DNA from: Streptomyces sp. A1277
GTDB taxonomy: Bacteria; Actinomycetota; Actinomycetes; Streptomycetales; Streptomycetaceae
Direction: 5' to 3'
Assembly (NCBI RefSeq): GCF_004795015.1
Contig: NZ_SSBI01000048.1
Location: 1 to 64,000, forward strand
Length of the DNA stretch: 64,000 bases
Under the pieces are notes generated by a model. That model saw only the letters and a program-made list of their open reading frames with translations. It made no database searches and was not told the DNA's origin. Shown here in pieces: positions 25,132 through 33,498 of this stretch. Position 1 is the stretch's first letter. The number at the start of each line of letters is the position of its first letter. The position numbers and the translations under genes are program-made.

Positions 25132-26097
25132 ATGGTGCAATTCGGATACACGATGATGACCGAGCAGTCGGGACCGCGGGCACTGGTCGAGGACGTCGTG
25201 GCGGCCGAGCAGGCCGGCTTCGACTTCTCCGTGACCTCCGACCACTACTTCCCCTGGCTGGCGTCCCAGGGACATGCCCCGTACGCCTGGAGCGTGCTGG
25301 GGGCGGCCGCCCAGGCCACGTCGCGCATCCCGCTGATGACGTACGTGACCTGTCCGACGACCCGCTACCACCCCGCCGTGGTGGCCCAGAAGGCCGCGAC
25401 GCTGCAACTGCTCTCGGAGGGGAGGTTCAGGCTCGGGCTCGGGTCCGGCGAAAGCCTCAACGAGCACGTCGTGGGCAAGGGCTGGCCGGACGCCCGGGTG
25501 CGGCTGGAGAAGCTGGAAGAGGCGGTGGAGATCATCAAAGCGCTCCTCGCCGGCGGACCCGTCACCCACCACGGCACCCACTTCGACGTGGACAACGCCA
25601 AGCTCTGGGACGTGCCCGAGGTGGCCGTGCCCCTCGGTGTAGCCGTCTCGGGAGACCGCTCGTGCGAGATCGCGGGCCGGCTGGCGGACCTCGTCATCGC
25701 CACGGAGCCCAAGGCGGAGCTGCTCACCGGATTCGAACGGCACGGCGGCGGCGGAAAGCCGAGCGTCGGCCAGCTGCCCGTCTGCTACGACACCGACCGG
25801 GATGCGGCGGTGAAGCGGGCGCACGACCAGTTCCGCTGGTCGGTCGGCGGCTGGAAGGTGAACTCGGAGCTGCCGAACCCGGCCGCGTTCGACCAGGCCA
25901 CCCAGTACGTCCGGCCCGAGGACATCGCCGAGTCGGTGCCCTGCGGTGACGACGTCGGGCAGTTCGTCGAGGCGGTGCGCCCGTTCGTGGAGGCGGGGTT
26001 CACCGAGGTCGCCCTCGTGCAGATCGGCGGCGGCCATCAGAAGCCGTTCATCGACTGGGCCGAGGAGAAGCTGCTGCCCGCCCTGCGCGCCATGTGA
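25132..26097 (+). CDS. LLM-class F420-dependent oxidoreductase
   Basis: 321 residues with the luciferase-like TIM barrel. It contains SVTSDHYFPWL, a cofactor-binding TYVTCPTTRYHPAVVAQKAA, RFRLGLGSGESLNEHVVG and a C-terminal VALVQIGGGHQKPFIDW. This resembles F420-dependent glucose-6-phosphate dehydrogenase-like proteins (TIGR03557 type). Such enzymes use F420, common in actinobacteria; the substrate is unknown. No ribosome site precedes ATG 25132, so the mRNA may be leaderless. It is divergent from the VOC gene 124 bp away. Confidence 0.9.
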   Translation: MVQFGYTMMTEQSGPRALVEDVVAAEQAGFDFSVTSDHYFPWLASQGHAPYAWSVLGAAAQATSRIPLMTYVTCPTTRYHPAVVAQKAATLQLLSEGRFRLGLGSGESLNEHVVGKGWPDARVRLEKLEEAVEIIKALLAGGPVTHHGTHFDVDNAKLWDVPEVAVPLGVAVSGDRSCEIAGRLADLVIATEPKAELLTGFERHGGGGKPSVGQLPVCYDTDRDAAVKRAHDQFRWSVGGWKVNSELPNPAAFDQATQYVRPEDIAESVPCGDDVGQFVEAVRPFVEAGFTEVALVQIGGGHQKPFIDWAEEKLLPALRAM

Positions 26098-26112
26098 CAC
26101 GCGTACGCGCAC

Positions 26113-26146
26113 CGGTGTTCCCCGGCCCGGAAGCCGGGGAACACCG
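26113..26146. terminator. Bidirectional terminator hairpin
   Basis: A perfect 14-bp stem (CGGTGTTCCCCGGC with its complement) and a 6-nt loop CCGGAA, between the converging genes that end at 26097 and 26164. Confidence 0.85.
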
Positions 26147-26163
26147 ATGCGCGCGCTGGAGTG

Positions 26164-26715
26164 CTACTTCCCGCGGTCCGAGTCCGCACCGGGGGACGAG
26201 GAGGACGACCTGACGAGTGCCCAGGCGGGGAAGACGAACCAGCAGACGAACGACCACAGGGCCATCCCGCCCACCAGCCACAGGGCCAGCGTGTTGTGCA
26301 GCGCCACCCGCATGATGAGCAGCAGCGCCGAACACATCGTGCAGAACAGCAGCACGAGCCCGAACAACGTGAGCCGCGACGCCCACACCACCGTCTCCGG
26401 CTTCAGATGGCGCCCGGTGAGCAGCCGGTGGTAGGAGACCGGCCCGATCAGCGCGGCCGCCGTCGCCGAACCCAGGAGCACGGTGACGACGTAGATGCCG
26501 CGGTCCGTTTCCGACAGGGTGGTGAAGCGGGGCTGGAAGACCACCGCGAGCAAAAACCCGAAGAGGATCTGGACCCCGGTCTGCGCCACCCGCAGCTCCT
26601 GGAGCAGTTCCGTCCAGCGGCGGTCCGCCCGCTCCTCGGTCGTCTCGTCCCGCCCGGAGCGCACATCCTCCCCGCCGTCGTCTCCTTCGTCCGTCGTGCT
26701 TCCGGTGTTGTCCAT
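26164..26715 (-). CDS. DUF6328 family four-helix membrane protein
   Basis: 183 residues. An acidic N-terminus (1-30) leads to RWTELLQELRVAQTGVQILF, then four transmembrane helices (about 48-66, 73-93, 112-134 and 140-160), and a charged Ser-rich tail. The motif WTELLQELRVAQTGVQILFGFLL is shortened here to its first residues; it is characteristic of DUF6328. The function is unknown. It lies 67 bp downstream of the Rho_N-type gene on the same strand. Confidence 0.85.
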   Translation of the reverse strand: MDNTGSTTDEGDDGGEDVRSGRDETTEERADRRWTELLQELRVAQTGVQILFGFLLAVVFQPRFTTLSETDRGIYVVTVLLGSATAAALIGPVSYHRLLTGRHLKPETVVWASRLTLFGLVLLFCTMCSALLLIMRVALHNTLALWLVGGMALWSFVCWFVFPAWALVRSSSSSPGADSDRGK

Positions 26716-26782
26716 GCCGGCTCTCCCTCCCTCCCGGCCGTCGCACCCCCACTGCGGTGCGACGGCCGCACGCCCCGGCGGT

Positions 26783-27109
26783 TCAGCGGCTCACGGCCTT
26801 CAGGAGCTGCTCCTTGTTCATCGTGGAACGGCCCTCGATGTTCTTCTTCTTCGCCTCTTCGTACAGCTGGTCCTTCGTGCGGCCCTGCGCGCCCTTGTGC
26901 GAGCGCTCGCCGCCGCGCTGGGAGGCCGACTTGGGGTCGCGCGTGGACGTCTTGCTCGCCGTCCTGGACTCCCCGGTGCGGGCGCGCTCCTTGTTGACGG
27001 TGCGGGCGGCGATCTCCTTGGCACGCTTCTCGGACGTGCCGCGCTTCTCCGCGCTGTCCTTCACGTGCTCGTACTGACGCTCGCGCTTGGGGCTCGATCC
27101 TGCCGGCAT
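26783..27109 (-). CDS. Small basic protein with C-terminal Rho_N/SAP-like motif
   Basis: 108 residues, highly charged. The N-terminus (KRERQYEHVKDSAEKRG, then EKRAKEIAARTVNKERARTG) is the pattern annotated as plasmid stabilization protein in actinobacteria. The C-terminus, TKDQLYEEAKKKNIEGRS, matches the helix-extended-loop-helix of the Rho N-terminal domain, a nucleic-acid-binding motif. It probably binds DNA or RNA and may be a nucleoid or stress factor. ATG 27109 has GAGGAGGAG upstream. Confidence 0.85.
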   Translation of the reverse strand: MPAGSSPKRERQYEHVKDSAEKRGTSEKRAKEIAARTVNKERARTGESRTASKTSTRDPKSASQRGGERSHKGAQGRTKDQLYEEAKKKNIEGRSTMNKEQLLKAVSR

Positions 27110-27403
27110 GGCGCTCTCCTCCTCGTACTCGTTTTCGGCCCGTAGGACCCGGTCCCCGGGCATACACCCGGGTTGCCGGGGGGCCACGTCCGAAACATGG
27201 CACCGCCGACGGGCGTACGCCCACCGGGCCGCGCGCTCGGGTGACGCGGCGGCGGCCGCCGCACCCTGCCGCAGGGGTCCACAGGGCTGTTCGGGGCAGT
27301 CGCCGCACTGCGGACAGGTGAAGGTGCCGACTTCGGGTACCGGGTTCGTACGAGGCTGGGCCCGCCCGGGTTCCCCGGCCGGACGACGACGAGGAGGAAA
27401 CGG

Positions 27404-30400
27404 ATGGTCACGGGAGGGAACGCCCCGGCGGACGGGCAGCACGGTCCGGGCACGGCGGCGGCGCCGGACCTCGCCTCCCTCCGGCGCGAGCTGGACCGGC
27501 GGGTCGACGGCGAGATCCGCTTCGACGGGGGCAGCCGGGGCGCCTACGCGACCGACGGCTCGAACTACCGGCAGGTGCCGATCGGTGTCGTCGTGCCCCG
27601 CACGGTCGACGCCGGCGCCGAAGCGGTCGCGGTCTGCGCGCGGCACGGCGTCCCGGTGCTGTCCCGGGGCGGCGGCACCAGCCTCGCCGGCCAGTGCACC
27701 AACGCCGCCGTCGTCATCGACTGGACGAAGTACTGCCACCGCCTGGTGTCCGTGGACGAGTCCGCGCGGACCTGTGTGGTGGAGCCCGGCATCGTGCTGG
27801 ACGAACTGAACCGGCAGCTCGCGGACCGCCGGCTCAGGTTCGGCCCGAAGCCCTCGACGCACAGCCACTGCTCCCTGGGCGGCATGATCGGCAACAACTC
27901 GTGCGGCGCATCGGCCCAGGCGTACGGCAAGACCGTCGACAACGTACGGCGGCTGGAGGTCCTCACCTACGACGGGCTGCGCTGCTGGGTCGGGCCCACG
28001 CCCGACGACGAGTTCACCCGGATCATCGACGGCGGCGGGCGCCGCGCGGAGGTGTACCGGGGACTGCGCCGGATCATCGACGCGCACCTCGCCGACGTCC
28101 GCCAGGGCTTCCCCGCCATCCCGCGCCGGGTCTCCGGCTACAACCTCGATTCGCTCCTGCCGGAGAAGGGCTTCGACGTGGCCCGGGCCCTCGTCGGCAG
28201 TGAGGGCACCCTCGTCACCGTCCTGCGCGCCGAACTCGACCTGGTCCCCGTCCCGCCCCACGAGGCGATGCTCGTCCTCGGCTACCCCGACATCTGCGCC
28301 GCGGCCGACGACGTGCCGCGCCTGCTGGAACGCAGCCGGCCGACCCAGCTGGAGGCGATGGACGGCCGGATGGCGCAGCTGATGCGCGAGGAGGACAGCC
28401 ACGTCGCCTCCCTGAAGACCTTCCCCGAGGGCGAGAGCTGGCTGCTGCTCCAGTTCAGCGGGGACACCCAGCAGGAGGTGGACCGTCAGGCGCGCGACCT
28501 GCTCAAGGCGCTCGGGCGCGACGAGGACGACCCCACGGTGACGTTCTCGGACGACCCGCCGCGCGAGCGCAGGATGCTCAAGGCGCGCGAGGCCGGGCTC
28601 GGGGTGACCGCGCGGCCGCCGGACGGGCGCGAGACCTGGGAGGGCTGGGAGGACTCCGCCGTCCCGCCCGAGCGGCTCGGCGACTACCTGCGCGGTCTGA
28701 AGGAGCTCTTCGCCGAGTTCGGCTACGACCACCCCTCCCTGTACGGCCACTTCGGCCAGGGCTGCGTACACACCCGCATCCCCTTCGAGCTGAAGACCGC
28801 CGAGGGCGTGGCGACCTTCCGGAAGTTCCTGTTCCGCGCCGCCGACCTCGTCGTCGCGCACGGGGGCTCGCTCTCGGGCGAGCACGGGGACGGCCAGTCC
28901 CGCGCCGAACTGCTGCCCCGCATGTTCGGTGACCGGCTCGTCGCCGCGTTCGGCGAGGTCAAGGCGCTCCTGGACCCGGACAACCGGATGAACCCGGGCA
29001 AGGTCGTCGACCCGTACCGCGCGGACGAGAACCTGAGGCTCGGGCCGCTCTGGCGACCCCGCACCGACGCGACGCACTTCCAGTACCCAAAGGACGAGGG
29101 CTCCTTCAACCGGGCCGTGATGCGCTGTGTCGGCATCGGCAACTGCCGCTCCCACAGCGGCGGCGTGATGTGCCCGTCCTACCGAGCGACGGGCGAGGAG
29201 GAGCACTCCACCCGGGGGAGGGCCCGGCTGCTCTTCGAGATGCTGGGCGGCCACCGGGACACACCCGTCACCGACGGCTGGCGCTCCACCGAGGTACGCG
29301 ACGCCCTCGACCTCTGCCTCGCTTGCAAGGGCTGCAAGTCCGACTGCCCCGTGGGCGTCGACATGGCCACCTACAAGTCCGAGTTCCTGGCCCACCACTA
29401 CGCCGGGCGGCCGCGCCCCGCGGCGCACTACTCGCTGGGCTGGCTGCCCCTGTGGGCCCAGCTCTCCCGCCTCGCCCCGCGCCTGGTCAACGCGGCGCTC
29501 GACGCGCCCGGCGCCCGGCGCGTCGCCAAGCGCCTCGCCGGAGTCGCCGCCGAGCGGCAGCCGCCCGCCTTCGCCGAGGAATCGTTCGTCCAGTGGTGGC
29601 GGGCCCGCGGCGCCCCTGACCCCGACCCGGCCGACGCCCGGACCGTGGTGCTGTGGCCGGACACCTTCACGACCTTCTTCCACCCCGGCATCGCCAGGTC
29701 CGCGGTCCGGGTGCTGGAGGACGCCGGCTTCCGGGTCGCCGTTCCGGAGAAGGCCGTGTGCTGCGGGCTCACCTGGATCTCCACCGGCCAGCCCGCCACC
29801 GCGAAGAAGGTGCTGCGCCGCACCGTCGAGGTGCTGCGGCCGTGGATCGAGGCGGGCACCCCGATCGTCGGCCTGGAACCGTCCTGCACGGCCGTCTTCC
29901 GCTCCGACGCCCCGGAGCTGATGCCGCACGACCAGGACATCCAGCGCCTCGCCGGACAGTTCCGCACCTTCGCCGAACTTCTGGTGAACGACGCCCCCGA
30001 CGACTGGCGGCCGCCCGTCCTGACCCGGCAGGCCACCGTGCAGACCCACTGCCACCAGCACGCCGTCACCAAGTTCGACGCGGACCGCGAACTCATGCGC
30101 CGAGCCGGGCTCGACGCCGAGGTGCTGGACGAGGGCTGCTGCGGGCTCGCCGGCAACTTCGGCTTCGAACGCGGCCACTACGACCTGTCCATGGACATCG
30201 GCGAACAGGGCGTCCTGCCCGCCGTCCGGGGCGCCGCACCTGACGCCCTGGTGGTGGCCGACGGCTTCAGCTGCCGTACTCAGATCGAGCAGGGCGCGAC
30301 CGGCCGACGCGCCGTGCACCTGGCCGAAGCGCTCGCGCTCGGCCTCGACGGGCCGCTGCCCGCCGACCACCCCGAGAAGGCCACCGCCCGCCCCTCCCGC

Positions 30401-30517
30401 CCGGCCCCGGCCGCGAGCCGGCTGGTGACGGGCGCCGCGCTCACCGCACTCACCGCGCTCGGCACGGCCGCATACGCCACCCTGCGCCGGAACCGACGCA
30501 CGACGCACCACCGATAG
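27404..30517 (+). CDS. FAD/Fe-S D-2-hydroxyacid dehydrogenase fusion (GlcD-GlpC/YdiJ type) with tail anchor
   Basis: 1037 residues. The N-terminal FAD domain (about 45-480) has VPVLSRGGGTSLAGQCTN, GGMIGNNSCGASAQAYG and GCVHTRIPFELKT, and ends HGDGQSRAELLPRMFG. It is followed by a ferredoxin-like region (GIGNCRSHSGGVMCPSY and CLACKGCKSDCPVG) and two CCG domains (KAVCCGLTWIST and DEGCCGLAGNFGFE). This layout belongs to D-lactate/D-2-hydroxyglutarate dehydrogenases such as YdiJ and Dld-II, which pass electrons to quinone or ferredoxin. The last 35 residues hold a hydrophobic stretch, LVTGAALTALTALGTAAYAT, followed by an Arg-rich end, a likely membrane anchor. ATG 27404 opens the seven-gene operon; GAGGAAA precedes it. 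Confidence 0.92.
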   Translation: MVTGGNAPADGQHGPGTAAAPDLASLRRELDRRVDGEIRFDGGSRGAYATDGSNYRQVPIGVVVPRTVDAGAEAVAVCARHGVPVLSRGGGTSLAGQCTNAAVVIDWTKYCHRLVSVDESARTCVVEPGIVLDELNRQLADRRLRFGPKPSTHSHCSLGGMIGNNSCGASAQAYGKTVDNVRRLEVLTYDGLRCWVGPTPDDEFTRIIDGGGRRAEVYRGLRRIIDAHLADVRQGFPAIPRRVSGYNLDSLLPEKGFDVARALVGSEGTLVTVLRAELDLVPVPPHEAMLVLGYPDICAAADDVPRLLERSRPTQLEAMDGRMAQLMREEDSHVASLKTFPEGESWLLLQFSGDTQQEVDRQARDLLKALGRDEDDPTVTFSDDPPRERRMLKAREAGLGVTARPPDGRETWEGWEDSAVPPERLGDYLRGLKELFAEFGYDHPSLYGHFGQGCVHTRIPFELKTAEGVATFRKFLFRAADLVVAHGGSLSGEHGDGQSRAELLPRMFGDRLVAAFGEVKALLDPDNRMNPGKVVDPYRADENLRLGPLWRPRTDATHFQYPKDEGSFNRAVMRCVGIGNCRSHSGGVMCPSYRATGEEEHSTRGRARLLFEMLGGHRDTPVTDGWRSTEVRDALDLCLACKGCKSDCPVGVDMATYKSEFLAHHYAGRPRPAAHYSLGWLPLWAQLSRLAPRLVNAALDAPGARRVAKRLAGVAAERQPPAFAEESFVQWWRARGAPDPDPADARTVVLWPDTFTTFFHPGIARSAVRVLEDAGFRVAVPEKAVCCGLTWISTGQPATAKKVLRRTVEVLRPWIEAGTPIVGLEPSCTAVFRSDAPELMPHDQDIQRLAGQFRTFAELLVNDAPDDWRPPVLTRQATVQTHCHQHAVTKFDADRELMRRAGLDAEVLDEGCCGLAGNFGFERGHYDLSMDIGEQGVLPAVRGAAPDALVVADGFSCRTQIEQGATGRRAVHLAEALALGLDGPLPADHPEKATARPSRPAPAASRLVTGAALTALTALGTAAYATLRRNRRTTHHR

Positions 30518-30528
30518 GAGTAGAAATC

Positions 30529-32349
30529 ATGGCGACCAAGGTCTCCGACTACGTTCTGCAGCGCCTGCGCGAGTGGGACGTCGACCACGTCTTCGCCTAC
30601 GCGGGCGACGGGATCAACGGTCTGCTCGCCGCCTGGGGGCGGGCCGAGAACAAGCCGAAGTTCGTCCAGGCCCGGCACGAGGAGATGGCCGCCTTCGAGG
30701 CGGTCGGCTACGCGAAGTTCTCCGGCAAGGCCGGGGTCTGCGCCGCCACCTCGGGCCCCGGAGCGATCCACCTGCTCAACGGGCTGTACGACGCGAAGCT
30801 GGACCACGTACCCGTCGTCGCGATCGTGGGCCAGACCAACCGCAGTGCCATGGGCGGCTCCTACCAGCAGGAGGTGGACCTGCTGAGCCTCTACAAGGAC
30901 GTCGCCTCCGAGTTCTGCGAGATGGTCACCGTCCCCGAACAGCTGCCCAACGTCATCGACCGGGCCATGCGGACCGCGTACGCCAAGCGGACCGTGACCG
31001 CCGTGATCATCCCGGCGGACGTCCAGGAACTGGACTACTCGCCGCCCACCCACGCGTTCAAGATGGTCCCCTCCAGCCTCGGCGCGAGCACGTCCGCGCC
31101 GGTCCCCGCCGAGGACGACCTCGCGCGGGCCGCCGAGGTGCTGAACGCGGGGGAGAAGGTCGCGATCCTGATCGGTCAGGGCGCCCGGGGCGCTCGCGCC
31201 GAGGTCGAGCGGCTGGCCGAGGTGCTCGGCGCGGGCGTCGCCAAGGCGCTGCTCGGCAAGGACGTCCTGTCCGACGACCTGCCGTACGTGACCGGTTCCA
31301 TCGGGCTGCTCGGCACCCGCCCCAGTTACGAGCTGATGCAGGACTGCGACACCCTGCTCGTGGTCGGCTCCAGCTTCCCGTACAGCCAGTTCCTGCCCGA
31401 ATTCGACCAGGCGCGTGCGGTGCAGATCGACATCGACCCGTTCATGATCGGATTGCGCTACCCGTTCGAGGTCAACCTCATCGGTGACGCACGCGCCACC
31501 CTCGACGCCCTGCTGCCTCGGCTCAAGCGGAAGAAGCACGGCTCCTGGCGGAAGAAGATCGAGAAGGACACCGCCAAGTGGTGGGAGGTCATGCAGCGGC
31601 GCGCCGCCGTGGAGGCCGACCCGGTCAACCCCGAGTACGTCGTGCACGCCCTCGACGCCCTCCTGCCGGACGACGCGATGGTCGCGGCCGACTCCGGTTC
31701 CGCCGCCAACTGGTACGCCCGGCACCTGCGCTTCCGGAGCGCGATGCGCGGTTCGCTCTCCGGGACGCTGGCCACCATGGGCCCCGGCGTGCCGTACGTC
31801 ATCGGCGCCAAGTTCGCCCACCCCGAGCGGCCGGCCATCGCCATCGTGGGTGACGGCGCGATGCAGATGAACGGCATGGCCGAACTCATCACCATCGCCA
31901 AGTACTGGCACGAGTGGGAGAACCCGCGCCTCGTCGTGGCGGTCCTCAACAACGAGGACCTCAACCAAGTCACCTGGGAGATGCGCGCCATGTCGGGCGC
32001 CCCGCAGTTCCTGCCCTCCCAGTCCCTGCCCGACGTGCGCTACGCGGACTTCGCCCGCTCGGTCGGCCTGGACGGCGTACGCGTCGAGAAGCCCGACGAG
32101 GTCGAGGACGCCTGGCACCGGGCCCTCGCCTGCGACCGGCCCTTCGTCATCGACTTCCGGACCGACCCCGCCGTCCCGCCGATCCCGCCGCACGCCAGTC
32201 TCGACCAGATCGAGGGGGCCGCCCTCTCCCTCATCAAGGGCGACAGCGACCGCGGTGCCGTGCTGCGCCAGGGGTTCAAGGCCAAGGTCCAGGAGATGCT
32301 GCCCGGCCACCACCGGGACTCCGGGAACGAAGGGCCCTCGGGCAAGTGA
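30529..32349 (+). CDS. ThDP-dependent oxidase (pyruvate oxidase PoxB-like)
   Basis: 606 residues with the three-domain ThDP fold. The catalytic Glu lies in QARHEEMAAFEAVGYAKFSG near residue 51, a central FAD/nucleotide-type domain covers about 190-340, and the ThDP motif GDGAMQMNGMAELITIA runs to VVAVLNNEDL. It resembles pyruvate oxidase/acetolactate synthase-like proteins annotated thiamine pyrophosphate-requiring. It could oxidatively decarboxylate pyruvate or another 2-oxoacid made by the upstream dehydrogenase. AGGAG lies just before ATG 30529, 11 bp after the previous stop. Its stop overlaps the next GTG. Confidence 0.9.
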   Translation: MATKVSDYVLQRLREWDVDHVFAYAGDGINGLLAAWGRAENKPKFVQARHEEMAAFEAVGYAKFSGKAGVCAATSGPGAIHLLNGLYDAKLDHVPVVAIVGQTNRSAMGGSYQQEVDLLSLYKDVASEFCEMVTVPEQLPNVIDRAMRTAYAKRTVTAVIIPADVQELDYSPPTHAFKMVPSSLGASTSAPVPAEDDLARAAEVLNAGEKVAILIGQGARGARAEVERLAEVLGAGVAKALLGKDVLSDDLPYVTGSIGLLGTRPSYELMQDCDTLLVVGSSFPYSQFLPEFDQARAVQIDIDPFMIGLRYPFEVNLIGDARATLDALLPRLKRKKHGSWRKKIEKDTAKWWEVMQRRAAVEADPVNPEYVVHALDALLPDDAMVAADSGSAANWYARHLRFRSAMRGSLSGTLATMGPGVPYVIGAKFAHPERPAIAIVGDGAMQMNGMAELITIAKYWHEWENPRLVVAVLNNEDLNQVTWEMRAMSGAPQFLPSQSLPDVRYADFARSVGLDGVRVEKPDEVEDAWHRALACDRPFVIDFRTDPAVPPIPPHASLDQIEGAALSLIKGDSDRGAVLRQGFKAKVQEMLPGHHRDSGNEGPSGK

Positions 32350-33473
32350 ACCCCCGCCCGGGCGAAGCGGACGCACCCCTGATCGACCGGGTGGAGACCG
32401 CCGTCTACACCGTGCCCACCGACGCCCCGGAGGGCGACGGCACCCTGGCCTGGGACGAGACCACACTCGTCCTGGTCAGGGTGGGCTCGGGCGGCACGAG
32501 CGGCCTCGGCTACACCTACGGGGCCCCCGCCACCGCCGCGGCCGTCGACCAGCTGCTCGCCGCAGTGGTCCGGGGGCGCAGCGCCTGGGACGTACCCGCC
32601 GCCAACGAGGCGATGAGCCGGGCCGTCCGCAACGCCGGGCGCCCCGGCCTCGTCGCCCAGGCCCTGTCCGCCGTGGACATCGCGCTCTGGGACCTGAAGG
32701 CCCGCCTCCTGGAACTGCCCCTCACCCGCCTGCTCGGGGCGAGCGCCCAGGAGGTCCCCGTCTACGGCAGCGGCGGCTTCACCCCGTACGACGACGAGCG
32801 GCAGGACCGGCAGCTGCGCGGCTGGGCGCAGACCCAGGGCATCCCCCGCGTCAAGATCAAGATCGGCGAGTCCTGGGGCCGGGAGGAAGCCCGCGACCTG
32901 CACCGGATCGCACGCGCCCGCCGCAGCATCGGGGACGGCACCGAGCTGTACGTCGACGCCAACGGCGCCTACACCCGCAAACAGGCCGTCCGCGTGGCCC
33001 GAAGGTTCGAGGACCATGGTGTGACCTGGTTCGAGGAGCCCGTCTCGTCCGACGACCCGACCGGCCTCGCCCACATCAGAGCGGCCACCACGGCCGACGT
33101 CGCGGCCGGCGAATACGGCTACGCACTGCCCCACTTCTGGCAGCTGACCACCGCCGGCGCCGTGGACTGCCTCCAGGCGGACGCCACCCGCTGCGGCGGC
33201 ATCACCGTCTGGCTGCGCGCCGCCGCCCTCGCCGAGGCCGCCGGACTCCACCTCTCCGGACACTGCGCCCCGCACGCCCACGCCCACGCCGCCGCGGCCG
33301 TGCCCAACCTGCGCCACCTGGAGTGGTTCCACGACCACGTCCGCATCGAGGAGTTCTTCTTCGACGGGGTACTGGACCCGGCCGGGGGCACCGTACGCCC
33401 CGGCGCGTCCGGCGCCCCCGGGCTCGGCCTGGAGCTGCGGTCCGACGCCGCGGAACGCTACCGCGTCCGGTGA
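32346..33473 (+). CDS. Enolase-superfamily dehydratase/racemase (mandelate racemase-like)
   Basis: 375 residues. The N-terminal capping domain is followed by the barrel with RVKIKIGESWG (KxK base), YVDANGAY (first metal Asp), TWFEEPVSSDD (second metal Glu), VAAGEYGY (third metal Glu) and LSGHCAPHAHAHAAAA (His region). This is the mandelate racemase/sugar acid dehydratase group, which removes an alpha-proton from a carboxylate with magnesium. GTG 32346 overlaps the preceding TGA (GTGA). It probably works on a sugar acid or other 2-hydroxyacid linked to the FAD dehydrogenase (inference). Confidence 0.9.
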   Translation: MNPRPGEADAPLIDRVETAVYTVPTDAPEGDGTLAWDETTLVLVRVGSGGTSGLGYTYGAPATAAAVDQLLAAVVRGRSAWDVPAANEAMSRAVRNAGRPGLVAQALSAVDIALWDLKARLLELPLTRLLGASAQEVPVYGSGGFTPYDDERQDRQLRGWAQTQGIPRVKIKIGESWGREEARDLHRIARARRSIGDGTELYVDANGAYTRKQAVRVARRFEDHGVTWFEEPVSSDDPTGLAHIRAATTADVAAGEYGYALPHFWQLTTAGAVDCLQADATRCGGITVWLRAAALAEAAGLHLSGHCAPHAHAHAAAAVPNLRHLEWFHDHVRIEEFFFDGVLDPAGGTVRPGASGAPGLGLELRSDAAERYRVR

Positions 33474-33498
33474 CCGCCCGGACCCTACGAGGAGGCGC

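Noticed and set aside
27335..27340. GGGTAC as a SigB promoter of the 27404 operon
   Set aside because: No GNNT element lies at the right 14-16 nt distance, so the -10-like hexamer alone is not enough.
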